From contig DHIV01000044.1 in assembly GCA_002403995.1 (NCBI GenBank), positions 1 through 5,115 of the forward strand: a stretch of 5,115 nucleotides of DNA, read 5' to 3'. Positions within the stretch are counted from its first letter, which is position 1; the number at the start of each line of letters is the position of its first letter. Positions 1 through 5,115 of this stretch are shown piece after piece. Under the pieces are notes generated by a model, which ran no database searches, was not told the DNA's origin, and worked only from the letters and a program-made list of their open reading frames with translations. The position numbers and the translations under genes were made by a program. The DNA comes from Gallionella sp. UBA4737. Its GTDB lineage: Bacteria > Pseudomonadota > Gammaproteobacteria > Burkholderiales > Gallionellaceae.

Positions 1-408
1 GGCGACGGGGCCGCGTGGGTGGCCGATTCCGCCAGCCAGCCGGATGTGCTGATCGTGGATGGATTCGATGCGGATGGTTTGCCCGCTCAATTAAGCAGCC
101 AGCAGTTTTACGATGATTGCTACTCAGCGTTGTCCGACAACGGCATCATGGTCGTCAATATGTGGAAAGGCTATCCGCACTACGATGAATATCTGGCGCG
201 TATCGACAACAGCTTTGCCGGGAACTGGGTGATCGTTGATGCCGAGGATGGTTTCAACCAAATCGTGCTCGCCGTGAAGAACACCGCGTTCCCGCCTGCC
301 GCCTCGACCATCCGGCACCACGCCAATCTGCTGTGCGAGTCGCACCCCCTGAATTTTCAGGCGCAAGCCAACAAGCTCGTGCGGGTCCTGCCGGTCAGCT
401 CTGATTGA
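1..408 (+). CDS. Spermidine synthase-like aminopropyltransferase, C-terminal part (5' end outside window)
   Basis: Frame 1 is open from the first base, giving 135 residues before a TGA stop, so the true start lies upstream and the GTG at 19 is only an internal codon. The visible part begins with GDGAAWV, followed by PDVLIVDGFDADGLP (residues 14-28) and QFYDDCYSALSDNGIMVVNMW. This is the usual order in the Rossmann-fold polyamine synthases: a GDG motif that contacts the nucleoside, an acidic strand end (D20, D23) that carries the catalytic aspartate, then the FY..C...L...G..VVN helix and strand. Family members move an aminopropyl group from decarboxylated S-adenosylmethionine to a polyamine in the cytoplasm; the exact substrate cannot be read from this fragment. 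It could also be one of the spermidine-synthase-fold methyltransferase-like proteins without that activity. It lies 106 bp before egtD on the same strand. A shared transcript is possible but not shown. Confidence 0.8.
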   Translation, partial: GDGAAWVADSASQPDVLIVDGFDADGLPAQLSSQQFYDDCYSALSDNGIMVVNMWKGYPHYDEYLARIDNSFAGNWVIVDAEDGFNQIVLAVKNTAFPPAASTIRHHANLLCESHPLNFQAQANKLVRVLPVSSD

Positions 409-450
409 TCTGCAGCGCGTGAACGAGCGGTGGCAGGACGTCTCAATGTT

Positions 451-481
451 TTGCAACCAGTTACGCCGTCATGGGTACAAT
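451..481 (+). promoter_or_regulatory. Weak candidate promoter for egtD
   Basis: TACAAT at 476-481 matches five of six bases of a sigma70 -10 box. TTGCAA at 451-456 is a poor -35 box (four of six) with a long 19-bp spacer. Transcription would begin near 488, leaving a leader of about 27 nt before the first egtD ATG. The 106-bp gap holds nothing else I can recognise and no clear terminator for the upstream gene, so egtD could equally be read from an upstream promoter. Confidence 0.25.
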
Positions 482-514
482 TGCGGCTGACAAGCGCCAG
501 CTCATTCCGGGTCG

Positions 515-1486
515 ATGCACACCATGACAACCAAACCGTCCGAATTCATCCAGCTGCATCATGCCAGCGATCAGCAGCTCCGTGCCGAACTGAGCGCCGG
601 GCTGCTGGCCGCATCCGCCTTTGCTTCGCCAAAATACTTTTACGATGCACTGGGTTCCAAGCTGTTCGCGGCGATTTGCGAGTTGCCGGAATATTATCTG
701 TCGCGCACGGAGGCCTCGATTTTTGATGCATACCTGGGCGAGATCGCTGAGGCAGTCGGCGTGGGCGGTACGCTGATCGATCTGGGTGCGGGGAACTGCG
801 CCAAGGCGGCGCGTTTGTTCCCGGCGTTGCAACCCGCGCAATATGTGCCGGTTGATATCTCAGTCGATTTCTTGCGCGATGCCGTTAGCGATCTGCAACA
901 ACGGTTCCCGCACATTCAAATGACCGGGCTGGGCCTGGATTTTTCCAGTGAATTGCGCTTGCCGGACAGGGTGCAGCGGGATCGGCGAACATTCTTTTAT
1001 CCCGGCTCTTCCATCGGTAACTTCACGCCCGCAGAGGCGGTGGCGTTTTTCAGGCGGTTGCACGCCGCGTGCGAGGATGATGGCGGGTTGCTGATCGGTG
1101 TGGATCTGGTCAAGGCCACGGAGATCCTGGATGCGGCCTATAACGATGCGCTGGGCGTGACCGCGTCGTTCAACCTGAATCTGCTGCTGCACCTGAACCA
1201 ATTGCTGGGCGCGGATTTCGATATCGCCGAATGGCGGCATGTCAGTTTCTTCAATACGGCGCAAAGCCGGATCGAGATGTATCTGGAGGCCAGGCATGCC
1301 GTTACGGTCAACTGGCAGGGCGGTGAACGCCGTTTTCAGCAGGGCGAGCGCATCCATACCGAGAACAGTTACAAGTACACCCCGGAAGATTTTGTGCAAC
1401 TGCTACAGCAGGCGGGATTCAAAGTGACCCGCTCCTGGAACGACGCCAATGATTGGTTCATGGTCTGCCATGCACTCGCGACGTGA
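515..1486 (+). CDS. egtD: L-histidine N(alpha)-methyltransferase EgtD (hercynine synthase)
   Basis: The product adds three methyl groups from S-adenosylmethionine to the alpha-amino group of histidine, giving hercynine, the betaine core of ergothioneine and selenoneine. The 323 residues match the family's usual length of about 320. The N-terminal signature SPKYFYDALGSKLF (38-51) and LPEYYLSRTEA (57-67) is intact; Y43 and Y60 match the histidine-pocket tyrosines of mycobacterial EgtD. The SAM-binding fold shows LIDLGAGNCAKA (87-98) and VPVDIS (111-116, acidic D114). FYPGSSIGNF (161-170) holds the Asn (N169) that grips the substrate, followed by Y209. HTENSYKYT (281-289) supplies E283 and S285, equivalents of the residues that bind the histidine imidazole. 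Two starts fit, ATG 515 and ATG 524 (MTTKPS); neither has a clear Shine-Dalgarno sequence, so the longer is given. It converges on senA about 830 bp away and probably supplies that enzyme's hercynine. No other egt gene is visible unless senA is counted. Confidence 0.95.
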   Translation: MHTMTTKPSEFIQLHHASDQQLRAELSAGLLAASAFASPKYFYDALGSKLFAAICELPEYYLSRTEASIFDAYLGEIAEAVGVGGTLIDLGAGNCAKAARLFPALQPAQYVPVDISVDFLRDAVSDLQQRFPHIQMTGLGLDFSSELRLPDRVQRDRRTFFYPGSSIGNFTPAEAVAFFRRLHAACEDDGGLLIGVDLVKATEILDAAYNDALGVTASFNLNLLLHLNQLLGADFDIAEWRHVSFFNTAQSRIEMYLEARHAVTVNWQGGERRFQQGERIHTENSYKYTPEDFVQLLQQAGFKVTRSWNDANDWFMVCHALAT

Positions 1487-1510
1487 ATGAACGCCACCTC
1501 CCCCGGGATG

Positions 1511-1540
1511 CATGAACTATTGATACTTCCATGATTCATG
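1511..1540. repeat. Small imperfect inverted repeat downstream of egtD
   Basis: CATGAACTAT at 1511-1520 faces ATGATTCATG at 1531-1540, pairing at eight of ten positions around a 10-nt loop. It is AT-rich with no following T-run, so it is a poor intrinsic terminator. It lies 24 bp after the egtD stop. It may be chance. Confidence 0.25.
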
Positions 1541-1550
1541 ACACCCTTGC

Positions 1551-1880
1551 CGTCATTGCGAATGAAGTGCTCGGGCTCAAAGTGCCGTCATTGCGAACGA
1601 AGTGAAGCAATCAAGCGATTTGCTGTCCTGGATTGCCACGTCGGCTACGCCTCTGCCGCGCTTTGCTCGCAGCTAAAGTCTTGTTGCAATGACAAGGCAT
1701 TCTGGATTGCCGCGTCGGCCACGCCTCTGCCGCGCTCCGCTCGCAGCTGAAGCCTTGCTGCAATGACGAGGGTATTACTGGATTGCCACGTCGGTTTCAC
1801 CTCCTCGCAATGACGGGGGCATTACGGTGAAGTGATGGGATTCAGGATGCCGTCATTGCGAACGAAGTGAAGCAATCCAG
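1551..1880. repeat. Cluster of six interspersed palindromic repeat units (CGTCATTGCGA...GCAATCCAG)
   Basis: The 420 bp between egtD and the GIY-YIG gene hold six copies of one repeat family and no credible gene. Forward units (about 30 bp, CGTCATTGCGA then ACGAAGTGAA then GCAATCCAG) are at 1551-1569 (cut short after GAATGAAGTG), 1586-1612 and 1851-1880. Reverse units, opening CTGGATTGCC and closing GCAATGACG, are at 1628-1694, 1702-1768 and 1778-1815. Each unit can fold on itself through ATTGC/GCAAT, and neighbouring forward/reverse units such as 1586-1612 with 1628-1694 can form a larger hairpin. Two reverse units are long forms of 67 bp carrying an inserted GC-rich palindromic middle (CTCTGCCGCGCT...CGCAGC); the third is a short form of 38 bp. 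Similar GTCATTGCGA repeats are scattered in many proteobacterial genomes. Spacing is irregular and orientations mixed, so this is not CRISPR. Confidence 0.9.
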
Positions 1881-1882
1881 CA
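1851..1882 (+). repeat. Left copy of 32-bp perfect direct repeat bracketing the GIY-YIG gene
   Basis: This forward repeat unit plus two bases (CA) is identical over 32 bp to 2202-2233. It ends 24 bp before the GIY-YIG start codon. The pair encloses the whole gene, so recombination between them could delete it and leave one unit. Confidence 0.85.
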
Positions 1883-1906
1883 GTTTGTTATTACGGGGCA
1901 CGCAAC

Positions 1907-2197
1907 ATGGAGAAACAGCCGGCAATTTATATTTTGGCAAGTCAGCGTAACGGCACACTTTACGTCGGCGTGACTTCAAATCTTGTTAAGCGGGTGTGGG
2001 AGCATAAAAATGATCAGGTGGACGGCTTCTCCCGCCGTTATGGTGTACACATGCTGGTGTACTACGAGATTCTTGATACGATGGACGCGGCTATTACGCG
2101 GGAAAAGCAGATCAAGGCCGGATCAAGGGCGAAGAAATTGCGATTGATAGAGTCTATGAATCCGGATTGGAATGATTTGTATGCCAGTATTGTGTGA
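1907..2197 (+). CDS. Small GIY-YIG domain nuclease-like protein
   Basis: The 96-residue protein is essentially one GIY-YIG domain, the single-domain type annotated as GIY-YIG nuclease family protein or UvrC N-terminal-like. AIYILAS (6-12) is the GIY strand with Y8, GTLYVGVT (16-23) is the YIG strand with Y19 and G21, and NLVKRVWEHK (25-34) carries the conserved Arg R29. REKQIKAGSRAKK (65-77) holds the probable metal-binding Glu E66, followed by LIESMNPDWNDLY (80-92). All residues expected for nuclease activity are therefore present, although activity is not proven and no separate DNA-binding domain is seen. ATG 1907 is preceded by a weak GGGG at 1895-1898, 8 nt upstream. Base composition is visibly more AT-rich than egtD or senB. 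The gene sits between identical repeat copies, the second starting 4 bp after the stop, which suggests it travels with, or helps spread, the repeat family. It has no evident role in selenium metabolism. Confidence 0.88.
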   Translation: MEKQPAIYILASQRNGTLYVGVTSNLVKRVWEHKNDQVDGFSRRYGVHMLVYYEILDTMDAAITREKQIKAGSRAKKLRLIESMNPDWNDLYASIV

Positions 2198-2201
2198 GTT
2201 T

Positions 2202-2299
2202 CGTCATTGCGAACGAAGTGAAGCAATCCAGCAAGACAAAAATGCATTTCGTTTAAACCATCTGGATTGCCACGTCGGCTTTGCCTTCTCGCAATGACG
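2202..2299. repeat. Inverted pair of palindromic repeat units between convergent genes
   Basis: A forward unit at 2202-2231 (part of the 32-bp copy 2202-2233) is followed after about 30 bp by a short reverse unit at 2262-2299. CGTCATTGCGA at the left end pairs with TCGCAATGACG at the right end, and GCAATCCAG pairs with CTGGATTGC, so the transcript of either strand could fold into a long interrupted hairpin. The reverse unit also has an inner GGCTTTGCC hairpin. The pair fills nearly all the gap between the GIY-YIG stop (4 bp away) and the senA stop (18 bp away), so it may act as a two-way terminator. That role is inferred from position and symmetry; there is no clean T-tract. Confidence 0.85.
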
Positions 2300-2317
2300 A
2301 GAGTATTTATGAATATC

Positions 2318-3559
2318 TCAAGAGATCGTGCAGGTTCTGAACCCGGCAAAGATGTCATCGCGCGCCGGCATGAAAAAATTGCGGTAATGCGCCGAGCGTA
2401 TCCGCGCACGGGTGACGAATGACGCGCCGCGCAGCACCTGGTGTGTGCCGAACCACGGCGCCGAATATTCCAGATACCTGTCCGCCGTGAATCCGGGGTA
2501 GGGCTCGAACGGTGAGCTGGTCCACTCCCACAGATCACCCCAGCGGAAATCGGGCTGTCCCGATAAAGCCGACTGACCTGGCAAGGCCGCCCGCCCCGAC
2601 AAAGCCGCAAGCTCCCACTCCGCTTCGCTCGGCAGGCGGCGCCCGGCCCAGCGGCAATACGCCTGTGCCTCGTGCAGACTCACATGGCGCACCGGCTCGT
2701 TATCTGGCAGCGTGATCGTCATTCCGTACCGCTCGCACAACTTGCCGTCACGCTGCCAGTAACGCGGGGCGGATCGTTTCGTGTTGGCCAGCCATGCCTG
2801 CCCGGCATCGTCCCAGAATTGCAGGTTGTCATAGCCGCCTTCCAGGATGAATTGCCGGTATTCCTGGTTCGATACCAGGGTTGAGCTGATGTTGAATGCA
2901 GGAAGGTGGACTGGATGTGCCCACTTCTCATTGTCAAAGACAAATTCGTGCGTCACGGGACTGCCCAATTGGAATGTCGTGCCCTCGAAGTGCAACTCGC
3001 GCTGCGGGGTAGATGATTCCCGCGTCTCAGGCCAAGCTGTCCCCGCCAGAATCGGCGGCGCGGTCAATCCCAGTGTTTGCAGGGTGTAGGCAAAGGCTTC
3101 GCCGTGCATATCCTCATGCGCCAGCGCCAGACGAAATGAATACAGCGCGGTCGCGTCATCTGGCGTATGAGCAAGTTTTTCAAGGATGCGCTGCAGGACC
3201 TCTTCGGCATAACTTTTTATCGCAGCGGTATCAGGCAGGTCCAGTGTCCAGCGGGTGGCGTGGGCGACGGTGTTCGAGTCGAACCAGCGGTCGCCCGCAT
3301 CCAGCAAACAAGGTCGCTGCGCCGATGCGGGATGGCTCGTGGCGGCCTCGCGCAATACAAACCATTCGGCGAACCACGCGGTATGCCCCAGCTCCCACAG
3401 GGGCGGATTGACGATGGTGAGATAAGGCACCCGTGCCGGATCGTCCAGTCCGGCTGCCTGAAAGCGTTCGAACAGCGCCAGCGTATAATCACGCGCATCC
3501 TGCAGCGCAGCTGCCAGTTGGGCGGGCGAGGCGTTCCGAAAGGAAGATAGCATTGGCAT
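2318..3559 (-). CDS. senA: Selenoneine synthase SenA (EgtB-like non-haem iron, sulfatase-modifying-factor-type enzyme)
   Basis: The 413-residue protein has the EgtB architecture: an N-terminal DinB-like helical domain (about 10-165) and a C-terminal formylglycine-generating-enzyme-type domain (about 185-413). The iron-binding triad is visible as H59 in NPPLWELGHTAWFAEWF and H148 and H152 in ALAHEDMHGEAF (HxxxHxE). The C-terminal domain shows FQLGS, SNQEYRQF, RRLPSEAEWELAA, WEWTSSPF, VLRGASF and RNFF..ARDDIFAGFR. EgtB-type enzymes use O2 to join a thiol to hercynine; SenA does the same with a selenosugar. Divergence from senB and the adjacent selD-like gene favour SenA over a sulfur-specific EgtB, but fold alone cannot exclude that. 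The reading frame stays open upstream to 3949 only as the antisense of senB; homology begins after MPMLSS, so ATG 3559 (or ATG 3553) is chosen. Neither has a Shine-Dalgarno sequence. Residues 319-336 are an unusual triple hexapeptide. Confidence 0.88.
   Translation of the reverse strand: MPMLSSFRNASPAQLAAALQDARDYTLALFERFQAAGLDDPARVPYLTIVNPPLWELGHTAWFAEWFVLREAATSHPASAQRPCLLDAGDRWFDSNTVAHATRWTLDLPDTAAIKSYAEEVLQRILEKLAHTPDDATALYSFRLALAHEDMHGEAFAYTLQTLGLTAPPILAGTAWPETRESSTPQRELHFEGTTFQLGSPVTHEFVFDNEKWAHPVHLPAFNISSTLVSNQEYRQFILEGGYDNLQFWDDAGQAWLANTKRSAPRYWQRDGKLCERYGMTITLPDNEPVRHVSLHEAQAYCRWAGRRLPSEAEWELAALSGRAALPGQSALSGQPDFRWGDLWEWTSSPFEPYPGFTADRYLEYSAPWFGTHQVLRGASFVTRARIRSAHYRNFFMPARDDIFAGFRTCTIS
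2552..2605 (-). repeat. Three tandem 18-bp units inside senA (hexapeptide ALxGxx x3)
   Basis: Codons 319-336 read ALSGRA, ALPGQS, ALSGQP, three in-frame copies of a six-residue unit encoded by three adjoining 18-bp segments. CCCGAYAAAGC recurs on the plus strand at 2559-2569 and 2595-2605. The block lies in the loop between SEAEWELAA and DFRWGDLWEWT. The reading frame is kept, so slippage or unequal crossing-over would change loop length without killing the enzyme. Confidence 0.8.
3484..3489 (+). promoter_or_regulatory. Candidate -10 box for senBC inside senA
   Basis: A perfect TATAAT lies on the plus strand at 3484-3489, within the antisense of senA codons 24-25. Transcription would start near 3496, about 70 nt before the senB ATG. 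No good -35 box sits at 16-18 bp; CTGAAA at 3458-3463 is a four-of-six match with a 20-bp spacer. The assignment rests on the -10 match and on the lack of any intergenic room for a promoter. Confidence 0.35.
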
Positions 3560-3565
3560 CGTTAA

Positions 3566-4537
3566 ATGGGTAAACCGCACATCGTCATTATCAGCCCCGC
3601 ATTGGCCAATGCCAACAATGGCAATTGGCAAACCGCCCGGCGCTGGTCGCGCTTCCTGCACAAGGATTACCGGGTATCGATCGCGGTGCAATGGGACGGG
3701 CATCCTTGTGACGCCATGATAGCACTGCATGCCCGGCGCTCGGCGCCATCCATTGCCGCGTTCTCTGCGGCCTTTCCTGCGCGGCCGCTGATCGTCGTGC
3801 TCACCGGCACGGATCTGTACCGGGACATACTCACCGATGCGGATGCGCAACGTTCGTTGCAATTGGCCACGCATCTGGTGGTGTTGCAACCCGCAGGTTT
3901 GGAGATGCTCGATCAGGCATCGCGCAAAAAGACCCGGGTCATCTTTCAATCCGCACCCTCACTCAAGGTGATTAACAAGCATCCCGAAACCCCGTCGCGA
4001 TATTTTGACGTGACGATGATCGGTCACATGCGCAACGAGAAAGACCCCGCCACTTTCATGCACGCGGCTGAATTTCTGCAGGCGGGAAAGATCCGCCTGA
4101 TCCATATCGGCAGCGCGCTCGACCCGGCGCTGGGCAAGCTGGCCGAGAAAACCCGGCAGCGCCACCCGCAATACCAATGGCTGGGAGATCTGGCTCATGC
4201 CGCGACGCGTCAGCGCTTGAAGCGCAGCCGCCTGATGGCCATCACTTCCCGGATGGAGGGCGGTGCCAATGTGATCATTGAAGCCGTCACCAGCGGCGTG
4301 CCGGTGCTGGCCAGTGATATTCCGGGTAATCGTGGTATGTTGGGAGAGCACTATGCGGGCTACTTTCCGCCCGGCGATAGTTTAAAATTGGCGCAGCTGA
4401 TTGAACGTGCTGCCGGCGACCCGAAATTCTACGGCCGGCTGCAAGCGCAATGTGCCGACCGTGCCCCGCTTTTTGCACCGGAACGTGAACGCGCATCTTT
4501 ATTGAAATTGCTGGAAAGTTGTTTCACCCAAACCTAG
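3566..4537 (+). CDS. senB: Selenosugar synthase SenB (TIGR04348-type GT-B glycosyltransferase)
   Basis: The 323-residue protein has a two-domain GT-B glycosyltransferase layout and the start typical of the SenB group: IVIISPALANANNGNWQTARRW (6-27). LTGTDLYRDI (79-88) follows in the N-terminal domain. VTMIGHMRNEKDPATFMHA (149-167) opens the C-terminal nucleotide-binding domain, and SRMEGGANVIIEAVTSGVPVLASDIPGN (228-255) carries the E-x7-E pair E231/E239 that holds the sugar nucleotide. SenB makes a C-Se bond by transferring sugar from a UDP-sugar to selenophosphate, providing the selenium donor for SenA. The in-frame codon just before ATG 3566 is TAA, so this start is secure. No Shine-Dalgarno sequence is at the usual distance; AAGGAAG at 3540-3546 lies about 19 nt away. 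The start is 6 bp from the divergent senA start. senC follows 8 bp after the stop, so the two are surely co-transcribed. By sequence alone this would be only a GT4-like transferase; the N-terminal signature and neighbours give the specific name. Confidence 0.9.
   Translation: MGKPHIVIISPALANANNGNWQTARRWSRFLHKDYRVSIAVQWDGHPCDAMIALHARRSAPSIAAFSAAFPARPLIVVLTGTDLYRDILTDADAQRSLQLATHLVVLQPAGLEMLDQASRKKTRVIFQSAPSLKVINKHPETPSRYFDVTMIGHMRNEKDPATFMHAAEFLQAGKIRLIHIGSALDPALGKLAEKTRQRHPQYQWLGDLAHAATRQRLKRSRLMAITSRMEGGANVIIEAVTSGVPVLASDIPGNRGMLGEHYAGYFPPGDSLKLAQLIERAAGDPKFYGRLQAQCADRAPLFAPERERASLLKLLESCFTQT
3587..3615 (-). promoter_or_regulatory. Candidate sigma70 promoter for senA, inside senB codons 8-17
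   Basis: Read on the minus strand, TTGGCA (3615-3610) is a five-of-six -35 box and GATAAT (3592-3587) a five-of-six -10 box, with the ideal 17-bp spacer. Transcription would begin near 3580 and leave a leader of about 20 nt before ATG 3559. The bases also encode the conserved senB N-terminus, so some of the match could be coincidence. Confidence 0.45.
3606..3628. repeat. Inverted repeat overlapping the candidate senA -35 box
   Basis: CCAATGCCA (3606-3614), a 4-nt loop ACAA, and TGGCAATTGG (3619-3628) pair fully apart from one extra A. ATTGGCCAAT at 3601-3610 is in addition a perfect 10-bp palindrome. Position over the -35 element suits an operator, but the bases encode the conserved ANANNGNW stretch of SenB, which by itself favours repeated AAY/GCC codons. 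Confidence 0.3.
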
Positions 4538-4540
4538 AGG
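4536..4540 (+). promoter_or_regulatory. Ribosome binding site of senC
   Basis: AGAGG, overlapping the last two bases of the senB stop codon, ends 5 nt before ATG 4546. It is the only strong Shine-Dalgarno sequence among the sen genes here. It fixes the senC start and implies coupled translation with senB. Confidence 0.7.
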
Positions 4541-4545
4541 CACAC

Positions 4546-5115
4546 ATGGATACCTTACACACCGACAGCATCAAGCTGACCTCCTTTTCTCATGGCGGAG
4601 GCTGTGGCTGCAAAATTTCTCCCGGCTTATTGGCCGAGATCCTGAAATCTTCGAGCGGATTTCCGATCCCTGAACAATTGCTGGTCGGCATCGAGACCGC
4701 TGATGATGCCGCTGTATATAAGCTCAATGATGAGCAGGCACTGATCGCAACGACGGATTTCTTTATGCCTATCGTTGACGATCCATTTGATTTCGGACGT
4801 ATCGCCGCAACCAATGCGATTTCGGATGTCTATGCCATGGGCGGCACCCCGATCATGGCACTGGCATTGGTTGCGATGCCGATCAAGCAATTGTCGATCG
4901 ACATCATCGGAAAAATCATCAAGGGGGGTGAGGCAGCCTGCGGCGAGGCCGGCATTCCCATTGCGGGTGGACACTCGATCGATTCAGTGGAGCCGATTTA
5001 CGGCCTGGTGGTGATGGGATTGGTTCACCCCTCCAGGATCAAGCGCAATTCAGACGCTCGGGCCGGAGACAAGTTGATCCTCGGCAAGCCTCTCGGTGTG
5101 GGCATTTTGTCGGCT
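4546..5115 (+). CDS. senC: Selenophosphate synthetase SenC/SelD (selenide, water dikinase), N-terminal 190 residues
   Basis: The frame is open from ATG 4546 to the window edge, so the gene is cut off; full SelD proteins are about 350 residues. It makes selenophosphate from selenide and ATP. The N-terminus SHGGGCGCKISP (15-26) is almost the same as in E. coli SelD, with C20 and K23 matching catalytic Cys17 and Lys20; the site uses Cys, encoded TGT, not selenocysteine. ETADDAAVY (61-69) carries metal-binding Asp, and TTDFFMPIVDDPFDFGRIAATNAISDVYAMGG (78-109), AGGHSID..EPIYG (144-157) and the AGDKLILGKPLGVG region (173-186) follow the family order. Translational coupling to senB argues for the SenC role in selenoneine synthesis. 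It could also serve selenocysteine or selenouridine formation if it is the only selD of the genome, in which case selD is the better symbol. Confidence 0.93.
   Translation, partial: MDTLHTDSIKLTSFSHGGGCGCKISPGLLAEILKSSSGFPIPEQLLVGIETADDAAVYKLNDEQALIATTDFFMPIVDDPFDFGRIAATNAISDVYAMGGTPIMALALVAMPIKQLSIDIIGKIIKGGEAACGEAGIPIAGGHSIDSVEPIYGLVVMGLVHPSRIKRNSDARAGDKLILGKPLGVGILSA

Noticed and set aside
430..726. Plus-strand frame overlapping the egtD start
   Set aside because: It overlaps most of the conserved EgtD N-terminus in another frame and its peptide shows no family features.
860..1399. 179-residue antisense frame within egtD, and other long frames opposite egtD, senA and senB
   Set aside because: These are shadows of GC-biased coding sequence, without recognisable domains or start signals.
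1538..1750. 70-residue open frame with the CRHCERSEAIKRF peptide
   Set aside because: It is translated repeat DNA. The HCERSEAI string is the usual spurious product of GTCATTGCGA...GAAGCAATC repeats.
1551..2299. CRISPR array
   Set aside because: Units occur in both orientations, differ in length and have irregular gaps, with no spacers of constant size and no cas genes.
3560..3949. N-terminal 130-residue extension of the senA frame
   Set aside because: It is the antisense of senB, a well supported gene, and has no EgtB-like content; homology begins after ATG 3559.
4600..4615. Selenocysteine (in-frame TGA) at the SelD active site
   Set aside because: The codon at residue 20 is TGT (Cys) and no in-frame TGA is present, so no recoding is needed.
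4590..4974. Minus-strand frames opposite senC
   Set aside because: The opposite strand encodes intact SelD motifs throughout; the antisense peptides are not recognisable.

Overview
The window looks like the chromosome of a proteobacterium. The SelD-like start closely resembles the E. coli protein, and the cluster type, moderately high GC and scattered GTCATTGCGA repeats would suit a betaproteobacterium. That placement is inference; no rRNA or other taxonomic marker is present.

Layout: (1) 1-408 is the 3' end of a spermidine-synthase-like aminopropyltransferase gene whose start lies outside the window. (2) 515-1486 is egtD, the histidine trimethyltransferase that makes hercynine. (3) 1487-1906 has no convincing gene. 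It holds six copies, in both orientations, of an interspersed palindromic repeat with ends CGTCATTGCGA and GCAATCCAG. (4) 1907-2197 is a small GIY-YIG nuclease gene enclosed by two identical 32-bp copies of that repeat. (5) 2202-2299 is one more inverted pair of repeats, lying between convergent genes. (6) 2318-3559 on the minus strand is an EgtB-like non-haem iron enzyme, best called selenoneine synthase SenA. (7) 3566-4537 is the SenB-type glycosyltransferase (selenosugar synthase), divergent from senA with only 6 bp between start codons. (8) 4546 to the window end is the first 190 residues of a selenophosphate synthetase (SenC/SelD), 8 bp after senB and evidently in one operon with it.

Together egtD, senA, senB and senC can supply nearly all of the known route to selenoneine, the selenium analogue of ergothioneine. 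SenC makes selenophosphate, SenB puts the selenium on a sugar, EgtD makes hercynine from histidine and S-adenosylmethionine, and SenA joins the selenosugar to hercynine with oxygen. No dedicated lyase for the last step is seen in the window. The pathway is a described one; assigning it here rests on family recognition plus gene neighbourhood.

The least explained part is the repeat/GIY-YIG block between egtD and senA. It looks like an insertion of a mobile or formerly mobile palindromic-repeat family, with a nuclease gene as possible partner, into the convergent gap of the pathway locus. Other points are an 18-bp tandem triplication inside senA and probable promoters of senA and senB buried in each other's coding sequence.
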